From Companilactobacillus pabuli (GTDB lineage Bacteria; Bacillota; Bacilli; Lactobacillales; Lactobacillaceae): a DNA stretch of 64,000 nt. A program made the position numbers and the translations under genes. The notes beneath the pieces are model-generated. The model saw nothing but the letters and a program-made list of their open reading frames with translations, was not told the DNA's origin and made no database searches. The stretch is from assembly GCF_014058425.1 (NCBI RefSeq), contig NZ_CP049366.1, forward strand, positions 744,001-808,000. The letters are read 5' to 3'. Below, in pieces: positions 7,736 through 16,665 of this stretch. Every line of letters starts with the position of its first letter. Within the stretch, counting starts at the first letter, position 1.

Positions 7736-8560
7736 ATGTATAAATTAAATGATGGACAAGAGATTCCTAGTTTTGGTTTTGGAACTTACAAGTTAAATGG
7801 TCGTAGTGGTGTTCAAAGTATCGTTTCAGCTATTAATAATGGTTATACGATGCTTGATACAGCTTATAATTATGAAAATGAGGGTGCTGTCGGTAAAGCA
7901 ATTGCTGAGAGTGGCATTAATCGTGATCAATTAACGGTTACTTCCAAATTACCAGGACGCTATTATGCTTATGATGATGCTATAACAGCGTTACAAGAAT
8001 CACTTTACCGAGCACATTTGAATTATTTTGATCTGTATTTATTACATTGGCCTAATCCTAAACGTGGTATGTACGTTGAAGCATGGCAAGCTTTGATTGA
8101 TGCCCAAAAATTTGGCTTGGTAAAATCAATTGGTGTTTGCAACTTCTTGCCAGAGCACTTGAACAAATTAAAAACTGAAACAGGCATTATGCCAAGTGTT
8201 AATCAAATTGAGTTGCATCCATATTTCAATCAAGAATCAATGCGTAAATTCGATGCAGATAACGATATCGTAACGATGGACTGGAGTCCGCTTGGACGTG
8301 CTAGTTCTGTGTTACAAGACGAATTATTAATTAAATTAAGCAAAAAATACAATAAAACTGTTGGTCAAATGATATTAAGATGGGAATTGCAATTGAAGAC
8401 GATTCCGATTCCTAAGTCAGCTTCACCAGTTCGCCAACGTGAAAATATGGATATTTTTGATTTTGAAATATCAGCTGAAGATATGCGTCAAATCAACGCT
8501 TTAACAAAACCAGATGGCCGAACAAAGAATCAAGATCCTGCAGTATATGAAGAATTTTAA
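7736..8560 (+). CDS. Aldo/keto reductase
   Basis: This 274-aa NADPH-dependent oxidoreductase belongs to the AKR superfamily. The tetrad is visible: Asp in MLDTAYNYENE with the Tyr five residues on, Lys in TSKLPG, and His in LLHWPNP. The C-terminal IPIPKS segment binds NADPH. I chose the ATG at 7736 because AGGAGG lies 9 bases upstream; a longer in-frame TTG at 7718 would place that SD inside the coding region. Substrates are probably small aldehydes or ketones, for example methylglyoxal or a diketogluconate, but the sequence cannot decide. It is monocistronic, with terminators on both sides. Confidence 0.93.
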   Translation: MYKLNDGQEIPSFGFGTYKLNGRSGVQSIVSAINNGYTMLDTAYNYENEGAVGKAIAESGINRDQLTVTSKLPGRYYAYDDAITALQESLYRAHLNYFDLYLLHWPNPKRGMYVEAWQALIDAQKFGLVKSIGVCNFLPEHLNKLKTETGIMPSVNQIELHPYFNQESMRKFDADNDIVTMDWSPLGRASSVLQDELLIKLSKKYNKTVGQMILRWELQLKTIPIPKSASPVRQRENMDIFDFEISAEDMRQINALTKPDGRTKNQDPAVYEEF

Positions 8561-8565
8561 AAATG

Positions 8566-8605
8566 AGAGTGTTATTTGTTTTTATCGCAAATAACACTCT
8601 TTTTC
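8566..8605 (+). terminator. Terminator of the aldo/keto reductase
   Basis: AGAGTGTTATTTG (8566-8578) pairs perfectly with CAAATAACACTCT (8588-8600), followed by T5. Confidence 0.9.
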
Positions 8606-8635
8606 TATTCTGTCTCAAAATACATAACTTTACTA

Positions 8636-8664
8636 TTGTAAATTTTGATTAATGGAACTATATT
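8636..8664 (+). promoter_or_regulatory. Probable promoter of the oleate hydratase gene
   Basis: TTGTAA (8636-8641), a 17-bp spacer, then TATATT (8659-8664). The start point would fall on or next to the palindrome TGTAA-acaa-TTACA at 8670-8683, a possible repressor site. Confidence 0.55.
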
Positions 8665-8669
8665 CTATG

Positions 8670-8683
8670 TGTAAACAATTACA
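8670..8683. promoter_or_regulatory. Possible operator at the oleate hydratase start point
   Basis: TGTAA (8670-8674) and TTACA (8679-8683) form an inverted repeat around a 4-bp centre, about 6 bp after the likely -10. No regulator gene lies beside it, so any cognate factor is encoded elsewhere. Confidence 0.45.
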
Positions 8684-8715
8684 AAAATAAATTTATGTAG
8701 CAAGAGGCGGTTCTT

Positions 8716-10488
8716 ATGTATAGAAGTAATGGAAATTATGAAGCATTTGCAAAACCAATGAAACCAGCTGGAGTTGACAATAAGTCTGCTTATATCGTTG
8801 GTTCAGGTTTAGCCGGTTTGGCTGCCGCAACTTTCTTAATTCGTGATGGTCAAATGAAACCTGATAAGATCCATATTCTAGAAGAGTTAGCTTTACCTGG
8901 TGGCAGTATGGACGGTATTTGGAATGAACAAAAAGGCTACATTATCCGTGGTGGAAGAGAAATGGAACCACATTTTGAAACCCTCTGGGACTTGTTCAGA
9001 TCAATTCCATCTTTAGAAAATCCGGATGCATCAGTCTTAGATGAATTTTATTGGTTGAATAAAAAAGATCCTAGTTATTCTCATGGACGTGTCATTCAAG
9101 AGCAAGGAAAAGAATTACCAACTGAGGGAGATTTGACTTTGACTCCTAAGGCAGTTCAAGAATTACTCGATTTGGTCATGACACCAGAAAAAGATTTGGA
9201 CGGTAAAAAGATCAATGAGGTATTTTCAGAAGATTTCTTGAATTCTAATTTCTGGCTCTATTGGTCAACGATGTTTGCTTTTGAGCCATGGGCTAGTGCA
9301 ATGGAAATGAGACGTTATTTGATGCGCTTTTGTCACCACATCGATTCATTGTCTAATTTGTCATCATTGAGATTCACTAAATACAATCAATATGAATCGC
9401 TCATTCAACCAATGGTTAAATTTTTGGAAGATAAAGGTGTGCAATTTACTTACAATACTCACGTTGAAAACATTCACGTCGATACTTCTGGTGATAGTAA
9501 AGTAGCTACAGAGATTGAAATGACGACTGATGGCAAGGACAGTTCTATCAAGTTAACTGAAAATGATTTAGTCTTTGTCACTAATGGTTCAATCACTGAA
9601 AGTACTACTTATGGCGATAAGACTCATCCAGCACCAGTTGAACATGAATTAGGTAGCAGCTGGTCACTTTGGGAGAATTTGGCTAAACAAGACTCAGCTT
9701 TTGGTAATCCAGATGTCTTTTGCAAGAATATTCCTGAAGCAAACTGGGTAATTTCTGGGACTATTACTTTGACTGATGACCAAGTAGTTCCATATATCGA
9801 AAGTATCAGTAAAAAAGATCCTCATAGTGGCTCAATCGTAACAAGTGGACCAGTAACTATTAAGGATTCAAATTGGTTGTACGGATATTCAATCAGTCGT
9901 CAAAAACACTTCAAGAGACAAAAAGATAATGAATTAGTTGTTTGGGTTTATGGATTGTTCTCTGACAAACCGGGTAATTTTGTTCACAAGAAGATTACGG
10001 AATGTAGCGGTGACGAGTTATGTGAAGAATGGTTGTATCATATCGGTGTGCCAACTGATAAGATTGAGGATATTGCTAAGAATCATGCCAATACGATTCC
10101 GGCTCATATGCCATATATCACTTCTTACTTTATGCCTAGAAAAGTTGGCGACCGTCCACTAGTAGTTCCAAAGGGCTCTAAGAATTTAGCCTTTATTGGA
10201 AACTTTGCGGAAACTGAACGTGACACTGTCTTTACAACTGAATATTCAGTCAGAACCGCTATGGAAGCTGTCTATACTTTACTTGACGTTGATCGTGGTG
10301 TTCCAGAAGTCTTTGGCTCAGCTTTTGATGTCAGAGTATTGTTGAGAGCTATTTACTACTTAGATGGTAAGAAGAAACTAGAAGATATTAAATTGCCATT
10401 CAAAGAGCGTATGGTAGAAAAGAAAGTTATGGAGAAAATCCATGGAACTTACATTGAAGAATTGATGAAAGATGCACATTTATTGTAG
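8716..10488 (+). CDS. ohyA: Oleate hydratase (MCRA family, FAD-dependent)
   Basis: The enzyme adds water to the cis-9 double bond of oleic or linoleic acid to give 10-hydroxy fatty acids. This detoxifies free fatty acids and is a known step in lactobacillus fatty-acid metabolism. The 590-aa protein has the N-terminal FAD-binding GSGLAG (residues 30-35), the PGGSMDG segment and the RGGREM motif with the catalytic Glu region typical of MCRA proteins. Full length agrees with the family. The SD is GAGGCGG upstream of the ATG. The gene is monocistronic with its own promoter and terminator. It is a peripheral-membrane or cytosolic enzyme. Confidence 0.95.
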   Translation: MYRSNGNYEAFAKPMKPAGVDNKSAYIVGSGLAGLAAATFLIRDGQMKPDKIHILEELALPGGSMDGIWNEQKGYIIRGGREMEPHFETLWDLFRSIPSLENPDASVLDEFYWLNKKDPSYSHGRVIQEQGKELPTEGDLTLTPKAVQELLDLVMTPEKDLDGKKINEVFSEDFLNSNFWLYWSTMFAFEPWASAMEMRRYLMRFCHHIDSLSNLSSLRFTKYNQYESLIQPMVKFLEDKGVQFTYNTHVENIHVDTSGDSKVATEIEMTTDGKDSSIKLTENDLVFVTNGSITESTTYGDKTHPAPVEHELGSSWSLWENLAKQDSAFGNPDVFCKNIPEANWVISGTITLTDDQVVPYIESISKKDPHSGSIVTSGPVTIKDSNWLYGYSISRQKHFKRQKDNELVVWVYGLFSDKPGNFVHKKITECSGDELCEEWLYHIGVPTDKIEDIAKNHANTIPAHMPYITSYFMPRKVGDRPLVVPKGSKNLAFIGNFAETERDTVFTTEYSVRTAMEAVYTLLDVDRGVPEVFGSAFDVRVLLRAIYYLDGKKKLEDIKLPFKERMVEKKVMEKIHGTYIEELMKDAHLL

Positions 10489-10498
10489 ATAATAAATG

Positions 10499-10536
10499 AA
10501 CTCATTAGCGTAATTGGGCGTTAATGAGTTTTTTTG
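10499..10536 (+). terminator. Terminator of the oleate hydratase gene
   Basis: AACTCATTA (10499-10507) pairs with TAATGAGTT (10522-10530), followed by a run of T. Confidence 0.85.
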
Positions 10537-10617
10537 TATAAGGCCTATGAATATACCGTCAAATTAATGAGGAGTAAAATTACTATTGTAATGATATTTC
10601 TAAAATAGGAGTTTTAT

Positions 10618-12882
10618 ATGACTGATTTATTCAAAAATGGTGCTATCAGTATTCATGGTGCACGAGAAAATAATTTGAAAAATATTGACTTAGATATTCC
10701 TAAGCATAAGATGACTGTTTTCGCTGGATTGTCGGGTTCAGGTAAATCTTCCTTAGTTTTTGATACTTTGGCGGCGGTCTCTCGAAGGGAATTAAATGAA
10801 ACCTTTCCGAGCTTTACGCAACAGTATTTACCTAAGTATGGTCAGCCACAATTCGACAGTATCGAACATTTACCAGTGGCAATAGTAGTTGAACAAAAGC
10901 CAATTGGACGTAATTCTCGGTCTACTTTAGCAACTTATACAGGGATTTATTCAGTTTTGCGACTGATGTTTTCACGAATTGGTCAACCTTGGGTAGGTTA
11001 TTCTGAATGGTTTTCCTTTAATTTGCCTCAAGGGATGTGTCCTAATTGTCAGGGTTTGGGGTTCGTCGATGATGTTGATGAGAGTCAATTGATTGATCCT
11101 AATAAATCACTGAATGAGGGTGCAATGACGTTTACTGGTTTTCAACCGGGAACGTGGCGTTGGAAAGAGTACGGTAACAGCGGTCTCTTTGATCTTGATA
11201 AAAAAATCAAGGATTATTCCAAAGAGGAGTATGAAATGTTTATGCATGCTCCTAAACAAAAATTGAAGAATCCTCCCAAAACTTGGGCTAGAACTGCTCA
11301 ATATGAAGGCTTGGTACCAAGAATGCTTCGCTCGGTAATTCACAGTGCTTCCGGTCGTCATCATCAAGCCGCATTGGAAAAAATTGTCACGAGAAAAACT
11401 TGTCCAGTGTGTCACGGAACTCGTTTAAATAGTAAAGCCTTGACTGCTAAGATTGAAGGCAAGAATATCGCTGAAGTCGGTGAGATGGATTTAGTTAATG
11501 TTTTAAAATTCTTAGATAGTATTACTGATTTCAAGGCTAAAACAATGGTTCGTGAACTTCGGAGTAAGGTTCAGTCATTGGTAGATATTGGTTTAGGTTA
11601 TCTTTCTTTGAATCGTGGAACCGATACTTTGTCTGGCGGTGAGGCACAACGAATCAAAATCGCTAAGTATTTAACTAGTTCTTTGTCAGATCTAGTTTAT
11701 GTTTTAGACGAACCGAGTGTTGGACTTCATCCACATGATATTCAATTGATTACAAAGTCACTGAGAAAACTGAAAGATCAAGGTAATACGATTGTTCTAG
11801 TCGACCACAATCCGGCAATTATTTCGGCAGCTGATTATGTGGTGGAAATTGGACCCAAAGCCGGCAAAGGTGGCGGAACGGTTACTTTTAAGGGAACTTA
11901 TTCCGAATTATTGAAATCTAAGACTATTACTGGACAAATGTTGCGAACTCCCGTAAAATTCCGTCAACCTAGAACAACTGCGGATTGGCTCAATGTGAAA
12001 AATGTGACCTCGCATAATTTGAATAATGTTAGTGCTAAGATCCCTAAGGGAGTTTTGACGGTTGTTTCTGGGCCAGCTGGTTCAGGGAAAAGTACCTTAG
12101 TTGATGCATTTAAGCGACAAATGTCAGGAGTGGATTATGTCGACCTTAGTCAAGATTCCGTTGGGGTAAATATTCGTTCGACTCCTGCAACTTATTTGAA
12201 TATTTTAAATCCTTTGAGAAAGCTTTTTGCTAATGCAAATAAAGTTTCAACGCAATTATTCAGTTATAACGGCAAAGGTGCCTGTCCACGTTGCAAAGGT
12301 AAAGGCGTGACGATAACTGAAATGGCTTTTATGGATCCCGTCATTCAAACTTGTGAATTATGTGGTGGGAAAAGATACAGTCAAGAAGCTTTACAATACA
12401 AGTATCATGGCAAAGATATTTCTGAAGTAATGAACATGTCAATTGATGATACTTTGGACTTCTTTAAAGACGTTCCTAATATTTTGAAAAAAGTCGACTT
12501 ACTTGAAAAGGTCGGTTTAGGATATTTGAATTTGAGTCAATCAATGACGACACTTTCTGGTGGAGAAGTGCAACGAGTTAAATTGGCAATGGAATTAGAC
12601 CACAAGGGCAGTGTTTATTTCTTAGATGAACCAACCACAGGTTTGCATTTGAATGATACGAAACGCTTGATTGATCTATTTGAAAAACTTGTTGATAATG
12701 GCAACACTTTAATTTTAATCGAGCACAATTTATCACTTATTTCTCAAGCTGATTGGTTAATAGATATGGGGCCTGATGCTGGTAAATATGGTGGTAAAGT
12801 TTGTTTTGAAGGTACGCCTGAAGATAGTATGAAATGTTCAAAATCACGAACTGGGGTTGCTTTAAAAAATTTAATTGACTAA
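10618..12882 (+). CDS. UvrA-like ABC ATPase, short paralogue
   Basis: This is a 754-aa twin-ABC protein with Walker A motifs GLSGSGKSS (37-45) and GPAGSGKST (about 490), and signatures LSGGEAQR and LSGGEVQR. A C-terminal zinc finger is present (CPRCKGKG then CELCGGKR). The first half has CPNCQG and CPVCHG. Canonical UvrA is about 940-950 aa. This one is about 190 aa shorter and belongs with the UvrA2/DrrC-like group, which lacks much of the insertion that contacts UvrB and is linked to resistance to DNA-binding drugs. No uvrB lies nearby. The role is therefore likely damage recognition or drug tolerance, not the main excision repair. Confidence 0.85.
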   Translation: MTDLFKNGAISIHGARENNLKNIDLDIPKHKMTVFAGLSGSGKSSLVFDTLAAVSRRELNETFPSFTQQYLPKYGQPQFDSIEHLPVAIVVEQKPIGRNSRSTLATYTGIYSVLRLMFSRIGQPWVGYSEWFSFNLPQGMCPNCQGLGFVDDVDESQLIDPNKSLNEGAMTFTGFQPGTWRWKEYGNSGLFDLDKKIKDYSKEEYEMFMHAPKQKLKNPPKTWARTAQYEGLVPRMLRSVIHSASGRHHQAALEKIVTRKTCPVCHGTRLNSKALTAKIEGKNIAEVGEMDLVNVLKFLDSITDFKAKTMVRELRSKVQSLVDIGLGYLSLNRGTDTLSGGEAQRIKIAKYLTSSLSDLVYVLDEPSVGLHPHDIQLITKSLRKLKDQGNTIVLVDHNPAIISAADYVVEIGPKAGKGGGTVTFKGTYSELLKSKTITGQMLRTPVKFRQPRTTADWLNVKNVTSHNLNNVSAKIPKGVLTVVSGPAGSGKSTLVDAFKRQMSGVDYVDLSQDSVGVNIRSTPATYLNILNPLRKLFANANKVSTQLFSYNGKGACPRCKGKGVTITEMAFMDPVIQTCELCGGKRYSQEALQYKYHGKDISEVMNMSIDDTLDFFKDVPNILKKVDLLEKVGLGYLNLSQSMTTLSGGEVQRVKLAMELDHKGSVYFLDEPTTGLHLNDTKRLIDLFEKLVDNGNTLILIEHNLSLISQADWLIDMGPDAGKYGGKVCFEGTPEDSMKCSKSRTGVALKNLID

Positions 12883-12885
12883 AAA

Positions 12886-12923
12886 AATGTCTAACTGAAT
12901 TTATCAAAATTTAGTTAGGCATT
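12886..12923. terminator. Bidirectional terminator between the UvrA paralogue and the Nudix gene
   Basis: The arms at 12886-12896 and 12913-12923 pair over 11 bp with one G-U pair. There are A and T tracts on both sides, so it can serve both convergent genes. Confidence 0.85.
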
Positions 12924-12925
12924 TT

Positions 12926-13552
12926 TTAGTCAAAGTAAGTTTCCCAATTATCAGCTTTGTGACATGCAAAAGCACGTTTGAAATCATCTGGCATATTTCG
13001 AGCCAAAGATAAATTTAACTTTAAAGCTTCATCTAAGGTGAAATATCTAACATCAGAAGTTTCTACACCACTGTGAATGTCGTCTTCTGTAGGGATGCAT
13101 TCAAAAAATAATTTATATACGTAATTGAGATTTTTCTTAGGGTAGTGATTTTTTTGCATGTCTTTGATAGCAATCATACGTTTAGGTTTGACTTTGATTC
13201 CCGCTTCTTCGAAAGTTTCTTTGACAGCAATTTCGGCAGCAGAATAGCCAACGTCGCCCCAACCACCAGGGATTGACCATTCACCACTACTTTTTTCACG
13301 AACTAGTAAAATCTTGTTATCTCTAAAGGTTGCTGCTCGAATATCAACTTTAGGAGTAACGTAACCAGTATCGGCATCAAAGAAAATATTTAGCCGTTTT
13401 TGAGAAGGATTCTTAACTAATTTAGTGATTAGTTGTTTTGAGACGTCTTCTAATTGGTCATATCGTTCACGATCGAAGACATCTTTACTGTAATGTTTGC
13501 CAGTTTGAGCAATTGCTTGTAATTTTTCGATTAGTAATTCAATATCATCCAT
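12926..13552 (-). CDS. Nudix hydrolase with a Nudix_hydro_N-type N-terminal domain
   Basis: The 208-aa protein has an N-terminal helical region (residues 1-60, DIELLIEKLQAIAQTGKHYSKD) like the N-terminal domain of Nudix proteins acting on nucleoside diphosphates linked to X, then a Nudix box with KETFEEAGI as the catalytic core. The structural Glu of the Gx5E part of the box is a Tyr here (GWGDVGYS). The catalytic Glu residues are kept, so it is probably active. Likely substrates are ADP-ribose, a nucleotide sugar or a damaged nucleotide. It is transcribed toward the UvrA paralogue. Confidence 0.85.
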   Translation of the reverse strand: MDDIELLIEKLQAIAQTGKHYSKDVFDRERYDQLEDVSKQLITKLVKNPSQKRLNIFFDADTGYVTPKVDIRAATFRDNKILLVREKSSGEWSIPGGWGDVGYSAAEIAVKETFEEAGIKVKPKRMIAIKDMQKNHYPKKNLNYVYKLFFECIPTEDDIHSGVETSDVRYFTLDEALKLNLSLARNMPDDFKRAFACHKADNWETYFD

Positions 13553-13613
13553 TTTTATACCGCCTTTAATTGGATTATATCATTAGAAGACTAATCTTTA
13601 GAAATCGATTACA

Positions 13614-14438
13614 TTAAGTTGCTTCTTCATAAAGCGGTTGTCTAATGAAAGAATTGAAAATATTGTAGCTTTTAATCGTTAAACCGACATTTTCTTCCTT
13701 AACCATTTCGGCAATGTTTGCCATCAAATAAAGACTATTGATCATCATGGAGTGAGAATCATTGGAAAGGGCAAATTTAATACCTTTTTCTAAAGTTTGA
13801 ATGGCCAAGTCGAATTTGGAAATGTGAAAATAAGATAATGCGGCAATATAAAATAGTAAATTTAAATTTTCATTGTAATTTGATTTTTCAAGATGGCGAA
13901 ATGCCAGTTTTATTTGATCAAAGGTAGAGGTTTTAAGTCCCTGTTGAGCATAGACGTAAGCTAGAGTGATATTGCCTAATCGGGTTAGAGTAGATTGTTT
14001 ACGACCGTTGGTTGAACATGCTAAAGATAATTTGAGATACTCTTTGGCTTTGTCAAAACCTCGATCAAGATGTAATGAACACAATGCCAAATAAAAGTAA
14101 TAGGCTTGTGTTTGTTGATCATTTTGAACCATTTCTAAAACAGTAGGGCGATTCAAAAAAGCTTGTAATTGCTGATAGTTACGCTTGTGGTAAAAACTAG
14201 CAGCTTTTTGATTGAAATATTTTTCACGACAAATTTGAAAACTTCCTACTAAGCAAAGGTCATCAAAATCAACTGCTAATCGTTCACAAAGATTAATCAG
14301 TAGTTGTGTATTGGGAATATATTTGTTATGTTCAATTTCTGAGAGAGTCGATTGCGAACAAATATCTTCGGAAATTTCACTTTGTGACAATTGCTGTTGT
14401 TGTCGAGTTTCTCGTAAGATATCACCTAAATTATTCAT
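13614..14438 (-). CDS. XRE-type regulator with C-terminal TPR-like helical repeats (PlcR/Rgg-like architecture)
   Basis: The ATG at 14438 is preferred because GGGTG lies 8 bases before it; an in-frame GTG at 14453 has no such site. Residues 5-60 form a helix-turn-helix (LGDILRETRQQQQLSQSEISEDICSQ then STLSEIEHNKYIP). The remaining 200 residues are helical repeats resembling TPRs. This layout is shared with peptide-pheromone receptors of the RRNPP group. It is a relative of the regulator at 38726, with a similar N-terminal SQ-rich recognition region. I found no adjacent short peptide gene, so the ligand, if any, is unknown. Confidence 0.85.
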   Translation of the reverse strand: MNNLGDILRETRQQQQLSQSEISEDICSQSTLSEIEHNKYIPNTQLLINLCERLAVDFDDLCLVGSFQICREKYFNQKAASFYHKRNYQQLQAFLNRPTVLEMVQNDQQTQAYYFYLALCSLHLDRGFDKAKEYLKLSLACSTNGRKQSTLTRLGNITLAYVYAQQGLKTSTFDQIKLAFRHLEKSNYNENLNLLFYIAALSYFHISKFDLAIQTLEKGIKFALSNDSHSMMINSLYLMANIAEMVKEENVGLTIKSYNIFNSFIRQPLYEEAT

Positions 14439-14545
14439 ATAATAAACACCCACTATTTATTTCTATGATTAGATAATATAGAAAGAGTGTATATTTTCTG
14501 TTCAATTAATGTAAAGTTGTGTAATTTTTTTGTAAATATTTCAAA

Positions 14546-14581
14546 AAAAGCTATTTCCAGCGCAATCCGGAAATAGCTTTT
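14546..14581 (-). terminator. Terminator of the nitroreductase gene
   Basis: AAAAGCTATTTCC (14546-14558) pairs perfectly with GGAAATAGCTTTT (14569-14581). The T tract lies on the minus side. Confidence 0.88.
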
Positions 14582-14587
14582 TATAAT

Positions 14588-15325
14588 TTAATGAAGTGAG
14601 AAACCTTGTTCCAACAAAAAGTCAGCGACTTCTGGACGGTGAACGTGATTGAAAATAGTTAAGTTCTTTTCAGTCCAAGTCGTATCTTGAGGATTAGTTT
14701 TTCGATTAGAATAATAGTCTTTTACTTCCTTATCATAGGTAGATAAATCGTTGAAAAGTTGATTATCATAAGTGTTTTTTGAAACTCGGTTTGACATTGG
14801 AAGTCTAGGCTTAGTTTGGTTAAGTACCTTAGGAACACCAATGGTCATTCCAAAAAGTGGGAAAGTATATTTGGGAAGATTTAGTAATTCAGCAACTTGC
14901 TTGATATTGTTACGAATGCTTCCAATATAGCAGATCCCCAATCCCATAGATTCAGCAGCAACAGCCATATTTTGGGCCGCGATAGTAGTATCTACAGTAG
15001 CAACGAGTAGCGATTCCATATTCTTAATGCTATCTAAACTTTGATTATGTTGTTTGAGCATAGTAGCTTGGCGGTTAAGATCAGCTATAAAAATATAGAA
15101 AGTATCAGCTTTTTTGACGTGTGGTGAGCTGATGGTAATATCTGATAATTGGTTACGTAGGTCAGGATCGGTAATTTCAATGATTGAGAAAGCCTGAACA
15201 AATTCAGAAGTCGATCCACTTTGAGCGGCTTTAATTAATTCTTCTTTTATATTTTCACTAATTGTTTCATCTTTAAAATCCCGTACTGATACGTGTTTGA
15301 TTAAGTTTTCAATAGTTTGGTTCAT
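14588..15325 (-). CDS. NADPH-dependent nitroreductase / flavin reductase, NfrA type
   Basis: This 245-aa protein of the nitroreductase FMN fold shows an N-terminal HVSVRDF motif, AAQNMAVAAESMGLGICYIGSIR (FMN/dimer contact) and the LFGMTIG strand, as in Bacillus NfrA and E. coli NfsA. These homodimers reduce nitroaromatics, quinones or FMN with NAD(P)H. The catalytic substrate in vivo is not known. The gene stands alone between a terminator and the tRNA locus. Confidence 0.9.
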   Translation of the reverse strand: MNQTIENLIKHVSVRDFKDETISENIKEELIKAAQSGSTSEFVQAFSIIEITDPDLRNQLSDITISSPHVKKADTFYIFIADLNRQATMLKQHNQSLDSIKNMESLLVATVDTTIAAQNMAVAAESMGLGICYIGSIRNNIKQVAELLNLPKYTFPLFGMTIGVPKVLNQTKPRLPMSNRVSKNTYDNQLFNDLSTYDKEVKDYYSNRKTNPQDTTWTEKNLTIFNHVHRPEVADFLLEQGFSLH

Positions 15326-15463
15326 TTTATTCCCTCATTTTTTGAAAATAATTTTACTTGTTTTTGTATCATAACATTTTAAAGTAAAATTGTGTTTGAC
15401 TAAGTTTTTGACTAACCAGAGTTGCAAATTTAGTCGAATGAAAAATATATTTAAAAACAAAAA

Positions 15464-15500
15464 AGCTGTTATACCAGTCTTTTCAACCGATATAACAGCT
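15464..15500 (-). terminator. Terminator after the tRNA-Glu gene
   Basis: AGCTGTTATA (15464-15473) pairs perfectly with TATAACAGCT (15491-15500). On the minus strand a T-rich tract follows. Confidence 0.8.
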
Positions 15501-15516
15501 AACGAAATTTCTCAAA

Positions 15517-15589
15517 TCACCCGTATGGGAATCGAACCCATAACTCCACCTTGAGAGGGTGGCGTCTTAAACCATTTGACCAACGGGCA
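15517..15589 (-). tRNA. tRNA-Glu (anticodon CUC) with an unusual acceptor end
   Basis: Folding the minus strand by eye gives a full cloverleaf: D arm GTC/GAC, anticodon stem CCACC/GGTGG with loop CTCTCAA (anticodon CTC), a 4-base variable region, and T arm ATGGG/CCCAT. The acceptor pairs positions 3-7 as CCCGT/ACGGG, but 1-72 is U-G and 2-71 is G-U, where a strong G-C pair is usual. No CCA is encoded. It decodes GAG if functional. It is a single isolated tRNA with its own terminator. Confidence 0.8.
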
Positions 15590-15642
15590 ATTAAACAACA
15601 CCCATAATTTTAACCGTAATTAGGTAAATCTGTCAATAAGAA

Positions 15643-15873
15643 TTATTGTTTTTTATGATTATTCTCGTCCTTGGTCTTAATAATTAGGACATAGATCATC
15701 ATACCAATCAAAATAATCGTATAAATAGCACTAATAAATCCAGCGTATTCCATAATTATCCAACCGGTTATTCTTGCACTGGCCAATAAGAGCATTGATA
15801 AAACACCGAACATGACAACTTTGCGTAATAAATCTTGATAAATCTCATTAAATTTCTTTTTATTATTTCTCAT
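15643..15873 (-). CDS. Small membrane protein, two predicted helices, unknown function
   Basis: The 76-aa protein has a charged N-terminus (RNNKKKF) and two hydrophobic helices (about residues 18-36 and 44-64). It ends with a lysine-rich tail. Its ATG overlaps the stop of the CPBP protease gene by 4 bp (ATGA type), so the two are translationally coupled and it may be a partner of that protease. I do not recognise the family. Confidence 0.7.
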   Translation of the reverse strand: MRNNKKKFNEIYQDLLRKVVMFGVLSMLLLASARITGWIIMEYAGFISAIYTIILIGMMIYVLIIKTKDENNHKKQ

Positions 15874-16568
15874 AGAAGAATAACCCCTGAAGCCACCGCT
15901 CCTGCTAAAATTGCCAAAAAGTTATTTAGGAAGTGAACAGTTATATTAGCTTTAATATTTTTAGTTCGATAGTAAACACCAGCTAAGATGACTCCCAATA
16001 AAATTTTTGATAGTGCATAGAACCAATCAGTGTTACCGCCAAAAGGTGCATGAACGTAACCAAAAATTACACCACTGATGATGACCGAGATTAAGGGATG
16101 ATCAACGAAAAACCAGTTCATAAAAATTCCTCGAAAAAGAATTTCCTCTAATATCGGGGCTACAAAAATAGTAAATATTATTAAAATAATCATGCTATTA
16201 TTAGCGACTAGTTGTAACGCTTCGACGTTTTCATTGCTACTTTTCATAAATGGTAACGTTACGATATTAATTATAAAAGTTAAAACGGTTGCAATTACTA
16301 TGATAATCCAAGTACCCTTAGTAAAGCTTGAAGTTGGGAATTTTTGGGCTTTTTTGAAGGTCCAGATAATGACGGTTGCAGCGATTATCAATAGAATCAA
16401 AGTTACCAATGGAGCCATTTTAATGTAGGATGAATACTTGGTGCCTAATTCTTTTTTTGTCAAAGTCAGAACACTTAACGGTAATTGTTCCATTAAAAAT
16501 AATGCTAAAAAGGCTATAATGTGAAGTATAACTCTTATAGGATGATAAGTATTTTTTGTATTGTTCAT
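15870..16568 (-). CDS. CPBP-family intramembrane metalloprotease (Abi/CAAX-like)
   Basis: The 232-aa polytopic membrane protein has the three CPBP motifs in order: EEILFRG, FGYVHAPFG, and HFLNNFLA near the C-terminus. In LAB such proteins process peptides, give bacteriocin self-immunity, or act as housekeeping membrane proteases. No bacteriocin gene is visible nearby. The start is the ATG at 16568 with AAAGGTGG upstream. It is the first gene of a two-gene operon and divergent from the ABC exporter. Confidence 0.9.
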   Translation of the reverse strand: MNNTKNTYHPIRVILHIIAFLALFLMEQLPLSVLTLTKKELGTKYSSYIKMAPLVTLILLIIAATVIIWTFKKAQKFPTSSFTKGTWIIIVIATVLTFIINIVTLPFMKSSNENVEALQLVANNSMIILIIFTIFVAPILEEILFRGIFMNWFFVDHPLISVIISGVIFGYVHAPFGGNTDWFYALSKILLGVILAGVYYRTKNIKANITVHFLNNFLAILAGAVASGVILL

Positions 16569-16606
16569 TAAAATACCACCTTTATTGGGATAATTATTAG
16601 AATTTT

Positions 16607-16634
16607 TTGATGATTAGTGCTTTAATACTATAAT
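16607..16634 (+). promoter_or_regulatory. Promoter of the ABC exporter operon
   Basis: TTGATG (16607-16612), a 16-bp spacer, then TATAAT (16629-16634). It lies 31 bp before the first ABC gene. Confidence 0.7.
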
Positions 16635-16665
16635 GCTATTAGTCAATTTTAAAGGGAGTGAATAA

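Noticed and set aside
11107-11415. A 102-codon open frame antisense to the UvrA paralogue
   Set aside because: It overlaps a well-supported ABC ATPase, with no ribosome site and no family resemblance.
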